Assembly (NCBI RefSeq): GCF_000002235.5
Contig: NW_022145606.1
Span: 23,560,095 to 23,624,094 of the forward strand
Source of the DNA: Strongylocentrotus purpuratus
Lineage: Eukaryota > Echinodermata > Echinoidea > Camarodonta > Strongylocentrotidae
Direction: 5' to 3'
DNA length: 64,000 nt
A model generated the notes under the pieces. That model ran no database searches, had not been told where the DNA came from, and saw only the letters and a program-made list of their open reading frames with translations. A program made the position numbers and the translations under genes. Below, piece by piece: positions 1-9,775 of the stretch. Positions within the stretch are counted from its first letter, which is position 1, and each line of letters opens with the position of its first letter.

Positions 1-200
1 GTGTATTTGGGTGTGCGCTTGTGTGTGCATGTATCGGTGTTTTTTTTTCATTTAGTTCTGAAATATGTCATCCTAAAATGTTATACTGCCATGTCAGGAA
101 AGGCTACCCCACACGCATGACATTTGAATACACTACTAGGATGCGAAACCCGCCTTTGTTCTCCCATGAATGATGTTCGCACCGGCGTGACGTCGCTATT
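1..200. other. No gene seen; GT-rich low-complexity start
   Basis: The first 40 bases are a degenerate GT tract. No reading frame, repeat or RNA signature is recognisable in the remainder. Confidence 0.5.
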
Positions 201-204
201 GTTG

Positions 205-360
205 AGATCGTAAGCAATTGCTTGCTGGAGGCAAGCAAAAGGTTTGAGCACAAGCAAAATGTTATGCATACGGATTTAAGCAATTGCTTGAGCTTGATCT
301 TTTGCTTGACAAGCAATTGCTTGTGCTTGAAGCGATTGCTTGCAAGCAATTGCTACTTTT
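205..360. repeat. Array of AAGCAATTGCTT palindromes
   Basis: The 12-bp self-complementary word AAGCAATTGCTT and close variants recur about every 20-40 bases. The word TATGCATACGG appears both inside the array (near 264) and at its end (near 361). It looks like a short palindromic satellite or the core of a foldback MITE. No terminal inverted repeats or target duplication could be fixed. Confidence 0.6.
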
Positions 361-388
361 TATGCATACGGCCCAATGTATGCATGGT

Positions 389-556
389 TTAGATAATAAT
401 AAAAATCAACTACAAAATAAGTTAAACAAAAACATGGGAATACATTAACTGAGTATAAGATTACACAAAAGAAAAACAGTAAATTAATGGTAATTGTAGG
501 CAGGCATTGTATGGTAATGGAGTCAAGCAACGTGACAAAAACTGGAATCAAATTGC
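389..556. repeat. 155-bp tandem repeat, copy left of the LINE
   Basis: This stretch matches, with moderate divergence, the three tandem units at 2735-3205. Shared landmarks are GATAATAATAAAAATCAACT near the start and GGTAATGGAGTCAAGCAACG near the end. It is cut off from them by the LINE at 557-2734, which entered almost exactly at a unit junction. Confidence 0.75.
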
Positions 557-1750
557 CTCCTCACTCCATTCCAACATGGTTTTGTTCATCATAAGTCATG
601 TGTTACCCAGCTAATGACTTTGACACACTCCTGGCTCCAGGACCTGGACAAGCGTAGACCCCCTTCTATTGACGCGATATTCTTCGACTTCGCGAAAGCT
701 TTTGATCGTATGCCTCATGATGTCCTTCTGCAGAAGCTTTCTCACTACAACATCTCAAGCGATATCTGGTTCTGGATCCGTGCATTTCTATCTGTCCAAC
801 ACAAAGGACATTACTCTGAGTGGTCAACACCTACCTCGGGTATTCCACAAGGGAGTGTCCTAGGACCATGCCTGTTTAACCTATTCATTAATGACTTCCC
901 TGAGGTTGTTTTATCGAGATGTGCATTGTTTGCAGATGACACTGTTATTTCACGACCTATCCATGACCCCATAGATCAGCAAGCGCTTCAAGATGATGTC
1001 AATGCTCTTGCGGACTGGTGTGACAGAAACAAAATGAGTCTGAATACCTCCAAAACCAAAGTCATGAGAATATCCTGGAAAAGGCAACCGGGCCAACCGC
1101 AGTACTATCTGAATGATATACAACTGGAGGAGGTTACTGAAACCAAGTACTTGGGTGGCATCATAAACAATCGCATGTCTTGGGATAGCCATGTTGGGTA
1201 TGTCGTCTCTCGAGCAAATCGCTTACTTGGACTGATAACTAGCCTAGCCATGGATCTTTCATCAGTGGCTGTGTTCAGCTTGTACAAGAGTCTGGTCCTC
1301 CCAATCCTGGAATATGGTCTTCCTGTCTGGACACCACACAAAGTAGGATCGATCAACAGACTTGAGTCAATACAGCGCAGGGCAACACGTCTTGCCTTGA
1401 AGCAACGGTGAGGCCAAATGCCCTATCAGGAACGCCTACAAGTGCTTAATTGGAATTCTCTCAAGTTGAGAAGGACTTACTGTACAATGGCCTCCATTAC
1501 TAAGTGTCTGTTCAAACACATTCAATGCCCTGTTGTGAACTCTCTCATTGTAGTGAACCCACGTCATTTAGAAGACCTGAAGTTCAGGCATCTCTTTGCA
1601 CGCAAAGATGGACTGCATTTCAGTGCAATACATGAGTTCCCCAGGCTGTGGGACACTCTACCTTCTGAACTCAGGAACTTACTGTGTTTTTTCCACATGG
1701 TGCAGTCACTTAAAATCCCATCTTGCCGATGCACCTTGAGTTTGATATGA
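557..1750 (+). pseudogene. LINE reverse transcriptase, one in-frame stop
   Basis: Translation from about 557 gives a continuous RT frame. It opens with a QHGF...SCVTQL stretch upstream of the first ATG at 614, so that ATG is internal and not the original start. Visible motifs are FFDFAKAFD (motif A, catalytic Asp), GIPQGSVLGP (motif B), FADDT (motif C, catalytic Asp pair), KYLGG (motif D region) and the C-terminal tail ending in RLWDTLPSELR. The frame is interrupted only by TGA at 1409-1411, between LALKQR and GQMPYQERL, and continues in the same frame to 1750. A single C-to-T change from CGA would explain it. The protein would polymerise cDNA at a nicked target site. Endonuclease is missing. 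Family assignment to the CR1/Jockey group is by motif style only. Confidence 0.88.
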
Positions 1751-2734
1751 CAATGTTGGTTAATATATTTATGCAATTTATCTGAATTTTAATTATTTAT
1801 TGATTCCAGTTAATGGTATTTATCTATATTTTTATACACATTAATATTTCTGTAGGGGGAAAGTAAAATGTTATTATAAAGGCACCATTAAATTTGAATG
1901 TTCACTCTCAGTTGAATCATTACTTAAATTTCCAATACTATTATGAAATCTCAGATATTTAGCTCAGCATGTTTTGTAATAATACATGTATATTTTAATA
2001 AGCTGGCCTGCCAACATGCCACAGCAGTTTTTACTCATAAATTGTTAATACTTATTTTCCATAGATTTCAACTGAACTTAATAATTTACTATTCACTTGG
2101 TAAATAGATTATTGGATGACCTTTATCAGCTTATGGTTCTACATGTATATTCACTATTCAGTGATTTTAACCTCGACTGAGTTGATTCTTCCAACTTTCA
2201 TGCAATTTTCCTTTAATTACACGTATATGCATTTTCTTTATTTGTGCAATATTATCACTGTTGTAATGCCACATTTTGCATGTTTTTTAATATATGTATT
2301 ATGTTTAATGTATGTATAGGTCCATATGATTTTCTAGGGTTGCATCACACTCCGGATACAAAATTTCCCCTTATAATTCATATTGTGCCACTTTTTTCTG
2401 CTGGTATGGTCATGAGTCTCTGGCGTGTGATGGAACCCTGGGGAAATTTGAAGTTTTTGTCTTGATGCATTTTAATTATTTGAATGTGGTACATGTATCT
2501 CTTATATTGTCCTTGTCACATAAATCAGCAACGCTGGTTGCATCTGGTTGGGATATAGGTGAGGGCGGTCTGCGGACTATAGTTATTTGGTTAACTTTGC
2601 CCATTGCCTGGCAGCACAGCCAGGTGCACCCAGTGTTCCTTTTTTGTGTGTGATTTGCTATTAATTGTTTATTTCAACTCTGTATTTTGATATCATGTGT
2701 TTTCTGCCAAATAAAATAATAATAATAATAATAG
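557..2734 (+). mobile_element. LINE retrotransposon, 5'-truncated (CR1/Jockey-like)
   Basis: A reverse transcriptase frame (557-1750) is followed by about 970 bp of AT-rich 3' UTR and an AAT-repeat tail at 2710-2734. The 5' part (endonuclease and the first RT motifs) is absent, as usual for incomplete target-primed reverse transcription. The element splits a 155-bp tandem array: a unit ends just left of it and the array resumes immediately after the tail. Confidence 0.85.
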
Positions 2735-3205
2735 ATAATGATAAAATCAACTTTGAAAATAAGTTGAACAAAAACATGGAAATACGTTAACTGAATATAA
2801 TATTACACAAAAGAACAACTGTTCATTGATGATAATTGTAAGCATTGTATGGTAATGGAGTCAAACAACGTGACAAAACTACTGAATCATAATAGATAAT
2901 GATAAAATCAACTATGAAAATAAGTTAAACAAAAAAATGGGAATACATTAACTGAATGTAATATTACACAAAAGAACAACAGTTCATTAATGATAGTCGT
3001 AAGCATTGTATGATAATGGAGTCAAGTAACATGACAAAAACTGAATAGATAATAATTAAAGCAACTATGAAAATAAATTAAACCAAATAATAGGAATATA
3101 TTAACTGAATATAATATTGCAGAAAAAAAACAACAGTTAATTAATGATAATTGTAAGCATTGTAAAATGGAGTCAAGTAACATGATGCAAACTGAATCAT
3201 TATAG
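2735..3205. repeat. Three tandem 155-bp units
   Basis: Units begin near 2735, 2890 and 3047. Each starts with AGATAATGATAAAATCAACT-like sequence and contains a GGAGTCAAGTAACATGACAA-like block. Together with 389-556 they make at least four copies. They lie directly downstream (minus strand) of the LINE C-terminus at 3243-3485, so they may be that LINE's tandemly repeated 3' UTR. Confidence 0.75.
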
Positions 3206-3242
3206 ATAATGATAAAAATCAACTATGCAGACGAACACCGTA

Positions 3243-3485
3243 TCATGTGAGATTTTCTTTTAGAGCTCTCTTAAAGACTGCTAGGCTCTGTGCTTCTTTA
3301 AGTTCAAGTGGAAGTTCATTCCAAATTTTACTCCCTGAATAAATGAATGACTTCCTGTAAAATTCTGTTTTACATTTTGGCAATCGCAACATCTTCTCAT
3401 CTGTGTTGCGAGTTATTCGTTTTGGAAATATTAAAATTCTATTTACACATTTATACATTAAACAGCACATTGTTTTCCAGAACAA
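3243..3485 (-). pseudogene. LINE C-terminal fragment
   Basis: An 80-codon frame carries the typical tail of CR1/L2-group ORF2 proteins: TRNTDEKMLRLPKC, then SFIYSGSKIWNELPLEL, then FKRALKENL at the end. This region follows the RT domain and has no catalytic residues. Nothing recognisable lies upstream, where sequence passes into a segment-A-like repeat, so the copy is a short 3' fragment. Its 3' UTR would be the tandem units at 2735-3205. Confidence 0.8.
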
Positions 3486-3489
3486 CTTA

Positions 3490-3580
3490 TCAAGAGTTTG
3501 GTTTTGATTTGTGTTTTATTAACTAAATCTCAATGTACCATAATATGGAGATGATCTTTAAATCTTTATGCCCATCATCT
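3490..3580 (+). repeat. Fragment of the segment-A repeat
   Basis: The block TTTGATTTGTGTTTTATTAA, with the GGAGATGATCTTTAAATCTT block that follows, recurs at about 28095-28170 and 33425-33505. It marks a fifth, mostly lost, copy of the duplicated TRIM 5' flank. Confidence 0.6.
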
Positions 3581-3704
3581 TTCAATCCTTAAAGAAATAT
3601 ATGAGTCTAGTCAAACAATAAATCGTCATCACAGTATGAACAATGTGGTATAGCAGTATACGAAGAAATCTTAAATTCAAATCTAATATCTTAACAACAT
3701 GATT

Positions 3705-5000
3705 ATATCAAAAATAATATCGCTAGTGACATTCGGTTGTCTCGCAATGTATGGTCAACATGGGATTTTTGATCGCTGCTACACATCGTCAGGTGATATT
3801 GTAAGCAGGGCTCAAATTAATTTTTTGTCCACGGGGGCTCTTCCCCCCCCCCTAAAAAAAGAGCCCCCGTGAGCCTTCTCACGGGGGCTCTTTTAGTACT
3901 GACGGGGCTCTTATTTTAATACAAATTTCCATTGAATTGGTACCCATGAAATTCCTAAATTCCTTGTTTTTTTATCATTATCATTCATCGTCCACGAGCC
4001 GCGTGGCGGCGAGGCGATTTTTGTTGTTGCTATTTTGAACCCCCGTAAGACAGTGACGTTTTCCTGACATCTACTAACATGCGGAACTTAGTCTACGCGC
4101 CGCGAAGCGGTGAGGCGATTTTTTGGTGCATTTTTGGACCCCCGTAAGTGATATTTTCCTGGCATCTACTAACGTGCGGAGCTTTTTTTTGGTGCAATTT
4201 TGAACCCCCGTAAGTGATGCTTTCCTGGCATCTAATGACATCTATACTGTGTAGGTCTGGACACAATGATGGCATTTTTCTATGCACATCACATTTTCAC
4301 TTGGCAGCCCAAGGGGGAGGGGGGGGGTAGGAGGGTTTACCGCCTTGATCCGCCCCTGCAACATCTTTGGTCTTGTTCTTCTTCTCGATATTGATTTACT
4401 GGTCGAGGTACATAATTTGCTGGTCTTTTAGAGTCACCAGATTTCAGAGGATTCACACTTTTCACAACGAAATACGTCTGCATATTTCAGTCTTTGCGTG
4501 ATCGTCTCCAGCTCCAGCAGATATTGGGCGTCAGCGTGCAAACCTGTACTACCGGCGCAGTATAGCCACTGCTGACGGCCGCACAATATAGTGCGAGCTT
4601 CCGTTTTTTCTGTATCGGTAATACTCATAGAGATGGGAGAGATAGCGCCATCTAAGTTCCATTTCATTTGTTTCAGGTTTGTTTGTTTCAGTATTGATAC
4701 TCAATATTGTGTTAAAGTTATATCAGAAAAGATAATCTTTATTTTATATTTCCACGGGGGCGATTTTCAATTTCGCAATCGCCCCCGTGAGCAACCTGAC
4801 GGGGGCGATTATGGAGCTCACGGGGGCGAATCGCCCACCGCCCCCGTGTATTTTGAGCGTTGATTGTAAGCAAGCGTATTGTATACTTCACGGGTGGACT
4901 GGCAGTCAAATTCGATCAATATTCACAACAATAACGGATATTGCGAGACAAACGAACGTCACTAGCGATATTATTTTGTTGATACTATATCCGAAATGAG
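3705..5000. mobile_element. Non-autonomous foldback element, about 1.3 kb
   Basis: Outer arms match in inverted orientation: AATATCGCTAGTGAC at 3716-3730 against GTCACTAGCGATATT near 4958-4972, with similarity continuing through TTGTCTCGCAAT and on to GTAAGC at the inner side. Inside lie palindromes built on CACGGGGGC (3830-3890 and 4754-4850) and three tandem copies of a unit containing GACCCCCGTAAGTGAT (4012-4235). No coding capacity is seen. The superfamily is not determined because a target duplication could not be fixed. Confidence 0.65.
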
Positions 5001-5790
5001 TAATACAATAGCAACATGATATACATAAGAACGCGAACGGGTGCGCTCTAGGCGTTGAAAAGGCGTCTTTGTTTAAACAGGAAGCTGTAATGAATGGAGA
5101 TCCCGTCCAAGAGGCCCCTTTGAAGCCATCCGTGGCACCAGGCGTCTTTTGCCCCCCCCCCTACCGTAATCCCCTTAATCCCTCTCCGAGACCATACAGC
5201 TCCCTAGTGGCTCTAAATCCTCCCGTTCCACCTACAGCCCATGCCAGCGAGCACGGCGGCTTTTGCGTTGTCGGCCCGTAATTGAGGTGAAAAGTGGTGA
5301 TGAATTGACAACTTCAAACCATCGTCCAATAAATGCGCAAACATATAACACAATTTTAGGGAGATAAACCTTTGGACTACCTTCCTACCTATATACAAAT
5401 TTCGGAAATTTTCGATAATGATTTTACACATGTTATGTACATGCGCAGAAGATAATAAGTCGCTTAAATCATGAAAAATCGATGTGCAGTTCTGGTCTAT
5501 AATCGGAAATTGTTCTTCCCTGTACTGTTTTTTTTTTAATTTTTTTTTTATAAACATGTTGATATTACCTGATAGAGGTTATATTTGAATTGGTTGTGAT
5601 TTAAAATCCCGTTTCCCCCAATTTCCTCATAATATAACAAAGTTACAACGCACAGGGCTTATAAAGATCATGGCCTTCTAATTGTTTTATAAGTGCATGG
5701 GCGTGTGCGAAAACGTGCGAATTAGTAATAATACATTTCATATCACCAAACTCGTCTGCTTTACAACTTTGCTGCGAATGTATTAGCCCG
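5001..5790. other. No gene recognised
   Basis: Unique-looking AT-rich sequence with a short C-run (5154-5161) and a T-rich tract (5529-5550). Frames present are short and have compositional bias only. Confidence 0.4.
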
Positions 5791-5807
5791 GGCACCGACG
5801 ACCTAAA

Positions 5808-6005
5808 CGAGCGTTCGCCGTCGAGCGATTTAGGTTAAAAATCGAAGCCGCTAGGTAAAAGCCTGTCGCGTCGTCGCCGCCCAGGCGCCACCCGGTCGCC
5901 GCTGGGAGATCAGTCGGTCACTGGGCGGCGAGTCCAATTTCAATTGGCAGCCTTTGACCTAGCGGCTTCGATTTTTGACCTAAATCGCTCGACAGCGAAC
6001 GCTCG
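5808..6005. repeat. Long hairpin, 49-nt arms, 100-nt loop
   Basis: Arms 5808-5856 and 5957-6005 are inverted copies matching at 47 of 49 positions by eye. They contain CGAGCGATTTAGGT and ATCGAAGCCGCTAGGT. The GC-rich loop holds repeated GTCG/CGCC words. Related GC-rich sequence reappears at 6603-6735 on the far side of the 501-bp TTAA element, so the hairpin belongs to a larger repeat that was later split. Confidence 0.8.
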
Positions 6006-6097
6006 ATTAGATCGCTACCCAGGCGGCGATCTCCCGGGCACCGAGCGTATGTTGGTGCCCCGCCGTTCACCGGCCGGCCGCCGGGTAATTTTCTTAA

Positions 6098-6598
6098 AGG
6101 TAATACAAAGTTTTGGGCAATTTTGAAAAATGAATGGATAGTGATTCTTTACGATTTTGATATATTTGGATGCCCCTGTGGATGTATTATAAGCACTAGA
6201 AAATTTAGCCCCTAAAACACTTCTGCTCTCGAGAAAAATTGAATATAAAAATTTACCGGTGCTCCCGGTAAATTTTGATAAATTTCAAATAGCGCCTACG
6301 GCCGTTTAATGTTAGATGCGACCGTGAAAATCTCAGAATATGTAGTTGTGATATATAATTTCCAAATGGGAATAGCTTATCGGTCGATTTTAGTCGAGAA
6401 ACATTTTTGTATAGCTTAATTGATATCTTGACCTTGAGAGGGGGCTATACAACATAAAGAGTTATTATTTTCAATTTCATAACTTTAGACTCGATTTCAA
6501 CCGCGACGACGATCACTGAATATTGTCGGATCGTATATGCTTCCAATATGTTCATTTGAACCAAATTCATGACCCCATACCAAAACTTTGTATTACCT
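6098..6598 (+). mobile_element. 501-bp TTAA-target MITE, copy 1
   Basis: Terminal inverted repeats begin AGGTAATACAAAGTTTTGG, with the complement at the right end. TTAA flanks both sides (6094-6097 and 6599-6602). A second copy of exactly the same length sits in inverted orientation at 51174-51674. TTAA targets are used by the piggyBac and Kolobok superfamilies; ends beginning AG fit Kolobok better, but this is inference. Non-coding. Confidence 0.88.
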
Positions 6599-6735
6599 TT
6601 AAAATCAGTCGGTGGCCCGTGGAAGACCGCTCGGGAATCGGTCGGTCATCGGTCGGTCACTGCCGGGACGCCGCCCGGAGAAGCTCCCCGATTTCGCCAA
6701 ATTTTTGACCTAAAATCGACCGGCGACCGACCGGC

Positions 6736-6900
6736 GACCCCCACTCAGTGTTATTTCGGGTACGCATATGCGTGTTCCAAGCGACCCCCCCCCCCCCCCC
6801 CCCCTTCTCAGCAAAAGTCCGGTGTGTAAAGTCAATACGGGTCGACCTTTTTCTTTTGTTACGAAAAGGACATTTTGGTAACACGCATGGGGTCAGAAGA
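6736..6900. mobile_element. Relic of the C/G-capped MITE family
   Basis: CCCCACTCAGTGTTATTTCG followed by GGGTACGCATATGCGTGTTC, a C-run at 6785-6804, and GACATTTTGGTAACACGCAT near the right end match the two dated copies at 52226-52629 and 52977-53186. The right end has decayed. The C-run creates poly-proline and poly-glycine frames that are not genes. Confidence 0.65.
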
Positions 6901-7094
6901 AGAAGCGTCATTACTTTGTACATGGTCTTACATATTCTTTCTACGGGTGCTGTGCAATTTTTGAATTACTACTTGTGAGATAATATATGTCCCAAGTGTC
7001 AGCATTACAACAGGTGTATCTACGAGACAAGGTAGGAAAGAAAGCATTTTCTATTTCTTTTATTTTTAGGTGATTAATTCCCTAAACCTTATTC

Positions 7095-7700
7095 ATGAGA
7101 CTGGCAGGTCACTAATCGGCGTGGGGTCCAGGGGGCAGAGCCTTCGGAAGATCAGGGGTTCTAGGCGTTTAATTACGGTCAGATGAGCATATTTTGATAC
7201 TTTATTTGTGACATTGGCAGGAAACTAATTTGTTTGGAGTCCAGGGAGATCAGCTCCAAGAAGCTTAGGGGTTTTAGGAATTTTGTAACGGTCAGAAAAG
7301 CATTCAGGGGCCGTCTTAGGCCCCCTGGTGGGTTCTAGGGATGCCCCCGGAAGCTCAAGGCTTTTTGGAATTGAATTGCGGAAAGATGAGTATCCAGGGG
7401 CCCGCCTTAATGCCCTTGGTTGGGTCCAGTGGGCAGAGCCCCAGAAAGCTCAGGGGTTTTAGGCGTTTAATTACGGTCAGATGAGCATTTTTTGGTACAC
7501 CTTATTTTTGTAACAGGCAGGACACTAATTCGCGTGGGGTCCAGGGGGAGGAGCCCCCAGAAGCTCAAGGCTATTAAGCATTAAGTTACCGTCACTTGAT
7601 CATCCAGGGGCCCGCCTTAGGGCCCTAGGCTGCCCCCGGAAGCTCAGGGGGTTAGGCTCTTAATCACGGTCAGATTAGTATGTTTTGATACCTCGTTATT
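7095..7700 (+). repeat. G-rich tandem repeat (GGGGTCCAGGGGGCAGAGCC)
   Basis: About four degenerate units each contain GTGGGGTCCAGGGGG, a CAGAGCC/GGAGCCCC block, AGCTCAGGGGTTTTAGGCG and TTTAATTACGGTCAGATGAG. The same words occur singly at 23345-23425, 24195-24370, 54180-54290, 57950-58080 and 60465-60600. This is a dispersed repeat family, tandem here. Its ends often abut hAT-like CAGTGGCG termini. Confidence 0.75.
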
Positions 7701-8184
7701 TTGTGACATTGACAGGTCACTTTTCTTTCTTTCTCTCTTTCTTTCAATTTCTCTTTCATATTTTTTTTTTTTTTCTTGCTCAGTTGAAAGATGATACATT
7801 GAATAAGACCTCAGTAAAATATTTTATTCCGGTATGCACAACGAGGGTATAAATTTACTCCTTTAAACGACAAAATCTTACATATTCAGTTTTAGTGCAA
7901 AATTCTATAAATCTTTCAATTTAACATTAAGTTTTTAAATTATTGATATGAAATTTCTCATTATTTCTCACTCCTGATACTTAATTTCACCGCATTAATG
8001 GATAGAAACACAATCTTCATAATATATGATAGGGTAATTTACTGAAAATGAACTAACTATCCATGTGTTTTATAAATCCAGATGAAATGTTTGGATTTCC
8101 AGGGATTTCCGCATTTATTTTATTACCAACATTTTCTTTGATGTCTAAGCTTTAAGTTGATAACAGATTTGGCTGCCCGATTCT
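7700..8184. other. Pyrimidine tract then AT-rich sequence, no gene
   Basis: A TTTC/TTTCTC microsatellite (7723-7780) is followed by AT-rich sequence with no recognised element. Confidence 0.45.
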
Positions 8185-8850
8185 GCACGTTACTATGATA
8201 GAGCTTGTACTTGTTTTGCCCTAAATTTGGTGGTGGGTGTGACAACTAAGGCTATTACAATTGTAACGGATCAAGAACATAAGAATTTTAGAAAAAGTCA
8301 TATAATTGTGATCTAGAAATTTAAAAACTCAGTGAAAACATGCCTGTTTTTGTTTTTAAAGCTTCTCATTTGATTACAACTGAAAGTTATTACATGTTTC
8401 AGTTATGTCTAAAAATTGATGTTGCTATGGACACAGTGAGAAGAAAAAAAAATGTGTATACAAAAAATACATGAAACTAATAAATATACTGTTAAATAAA
8501 TGTTTGCATAATTCTAAATAATAATTTTATATTCCTAGGACCCTAAGCTATCGTAATCTGTTTGCCATAAAGTAGGTAAGGACGTGACTGCTAGGCCGTT
8601 ACCATGGAAACATATCAAGAAATATTGAAAGTGTAGAAAATAATATAATTGCTCATTTAATAATTTTAGCTGACCTTTTGAATATAATAACGAGACATAG
8701 GTCATTTGAATCCACAGTCTTTAATAAAAAATAGCCGTTACCATGGAAACTTAATATTAAAGAAGTGTACTTCAGTGAACAGAAATAGTAAGGTAAATAA
8801 TCAACACGAAATATTAAAGAAGCAGAATATGAGCCAAATCAAATGATATA
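8185..8850 (+). repeat. Segment U1, left part
   Basis: Collinear with 18300-19410 (U2). Shared blocks include TAAATTTGGTGGTGGGTGTG, AGCTATCGTAATCTGTTTG, ATAAAGTAGGTAAGGACGTG and AGCAGAATATGAGCCAAATC. U2 carries an extra LINE 3' end at 18820-19234, for which this copy is the empty site (near 8677). Confidence 0.85.
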
Positions 8851-9490
8851 CATTTGTTATCAAAAATCAATTTATAGAGTTCGAACAGGGGAAAAGAGAC
8901 AAACAAAATAATTTGCTCGGTTTATCCTGTATATTATGATAATTTGAACGTGACTAACCTGAGAAAACCATTCAATCATCACATAAAGTAAAAATTTGTA
9001 TATACCTCACTTAAGAAATCCAGCCATCTGATTGGTCGAAATTGCATTCATAAACTTTAACTATTCCTGTAAAATTCCCGGTAAAATTCCAAACCCACGT
9101 AATAGTTCACAAAAATAGTTCTAAAATCCCAGTAACCATGGTTACCGGGAAAAGAGTTCAGTCTTGGTGAAATACCCATAGGTTGACATGTTAAAAAATG
9201 GTCTGAGCGATCGTGGATACCGTACGTGTGCGATGAATTGGTCGGTAATTTCAATACAATTGAATCTCGATCGATCTTGCCGACAATTTTATCTTGCATT
9301 GTTGACATGAAGACGAAAATAAACTTCCAAAAACAACATCTGCCGATAGATCGTGATCTAAGTTCGTGCCAATGCATTGCAAAAGTAAAGGAAGGGCCCG
9401 TTTAATGGAGCTGCCGCGAAGTTTCCAGCACGCGAAGCCGTTTTCAATCCATTTTAATGTATACGTTAGAGAAAAATGATAAAATTGTTA
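8851..9490. other. No gene recognised
   Basis: The U1/U2 match stops near 8850. The sequence up to 9490 has no recognised repeat, and frames here lack any protein-family signature. Confidence 0.4.
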
Positions 9491-9494
9491 ACAG

Positions 9495-9590
9495 TGCGCG
9501 ATGGCCGAGCGGTCTACGGCGGTGATTTTACTCACATCATCGTTGGTGCGTAAGAGATCGAATCCCATCTTCGACAAAAGGTTTTTTATT
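9495..9590 (+). pseudogene. tRNA-Leu/Ser-like sequence (pol III promoter boxes)
   Basis: A perfect class II A box (TGGCCGAGCGGT, 9502-9513) and a perfect B box (GATCGAATCCC, 9556-9566) are spaced as in a tRNA. A T-run terminator starts at 9582. The acceptor and T stems do not pair properly and the anticodon arm gives a six-base loop, so this is not a working tRNA. It is either a tRNA pseudogene or the tRNA-derived head of a SINE. Confidence 0.6.
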
Positions 9591-9711
9591 TTTTATTTTT
9601 TAGTTTTTAGTCTACTCTCAAAGATACACTCATACAAAAACAACCGTGCAGATAAACTAGATAAAGGCCAAGGTGGTGTCATAAGTTGACTTTTTTTTCG
9701 GCATATAAAAG

Positions 9712-9773
9712 TATTAATGACTGACGCCTTGAGCGTATAAAAACAACTATTTCTCTCAAGGCAGTCATTAATA
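9712..9773. repeat. Hairpin abutting the 4.1-kb element
   Basis: Arms 9712-9733 and 9755-9773 pair (TATTAATGACTG / CAGTCATTAATA plus GCCTTGAG / CTCAAGGC) with a three-base bulge and a 21-base loop. The right arm ends within the TATA that borders the element at 9776. Confidence 0.7.
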
Positions 9774-9775
9774 TA

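Noticed and set aside
205-360. CRISPR-like array of short repeats
   Set aside because: Spacing is irregular, repeats are 12-bp perfect palindromes, and the window is clearly eukaryotic.
6569-6923. Proline- and glycine-rich frames on both strands
   Set aside because: Created by a 20-base C-run inside a MITE relic; no conserved residues outside the run.
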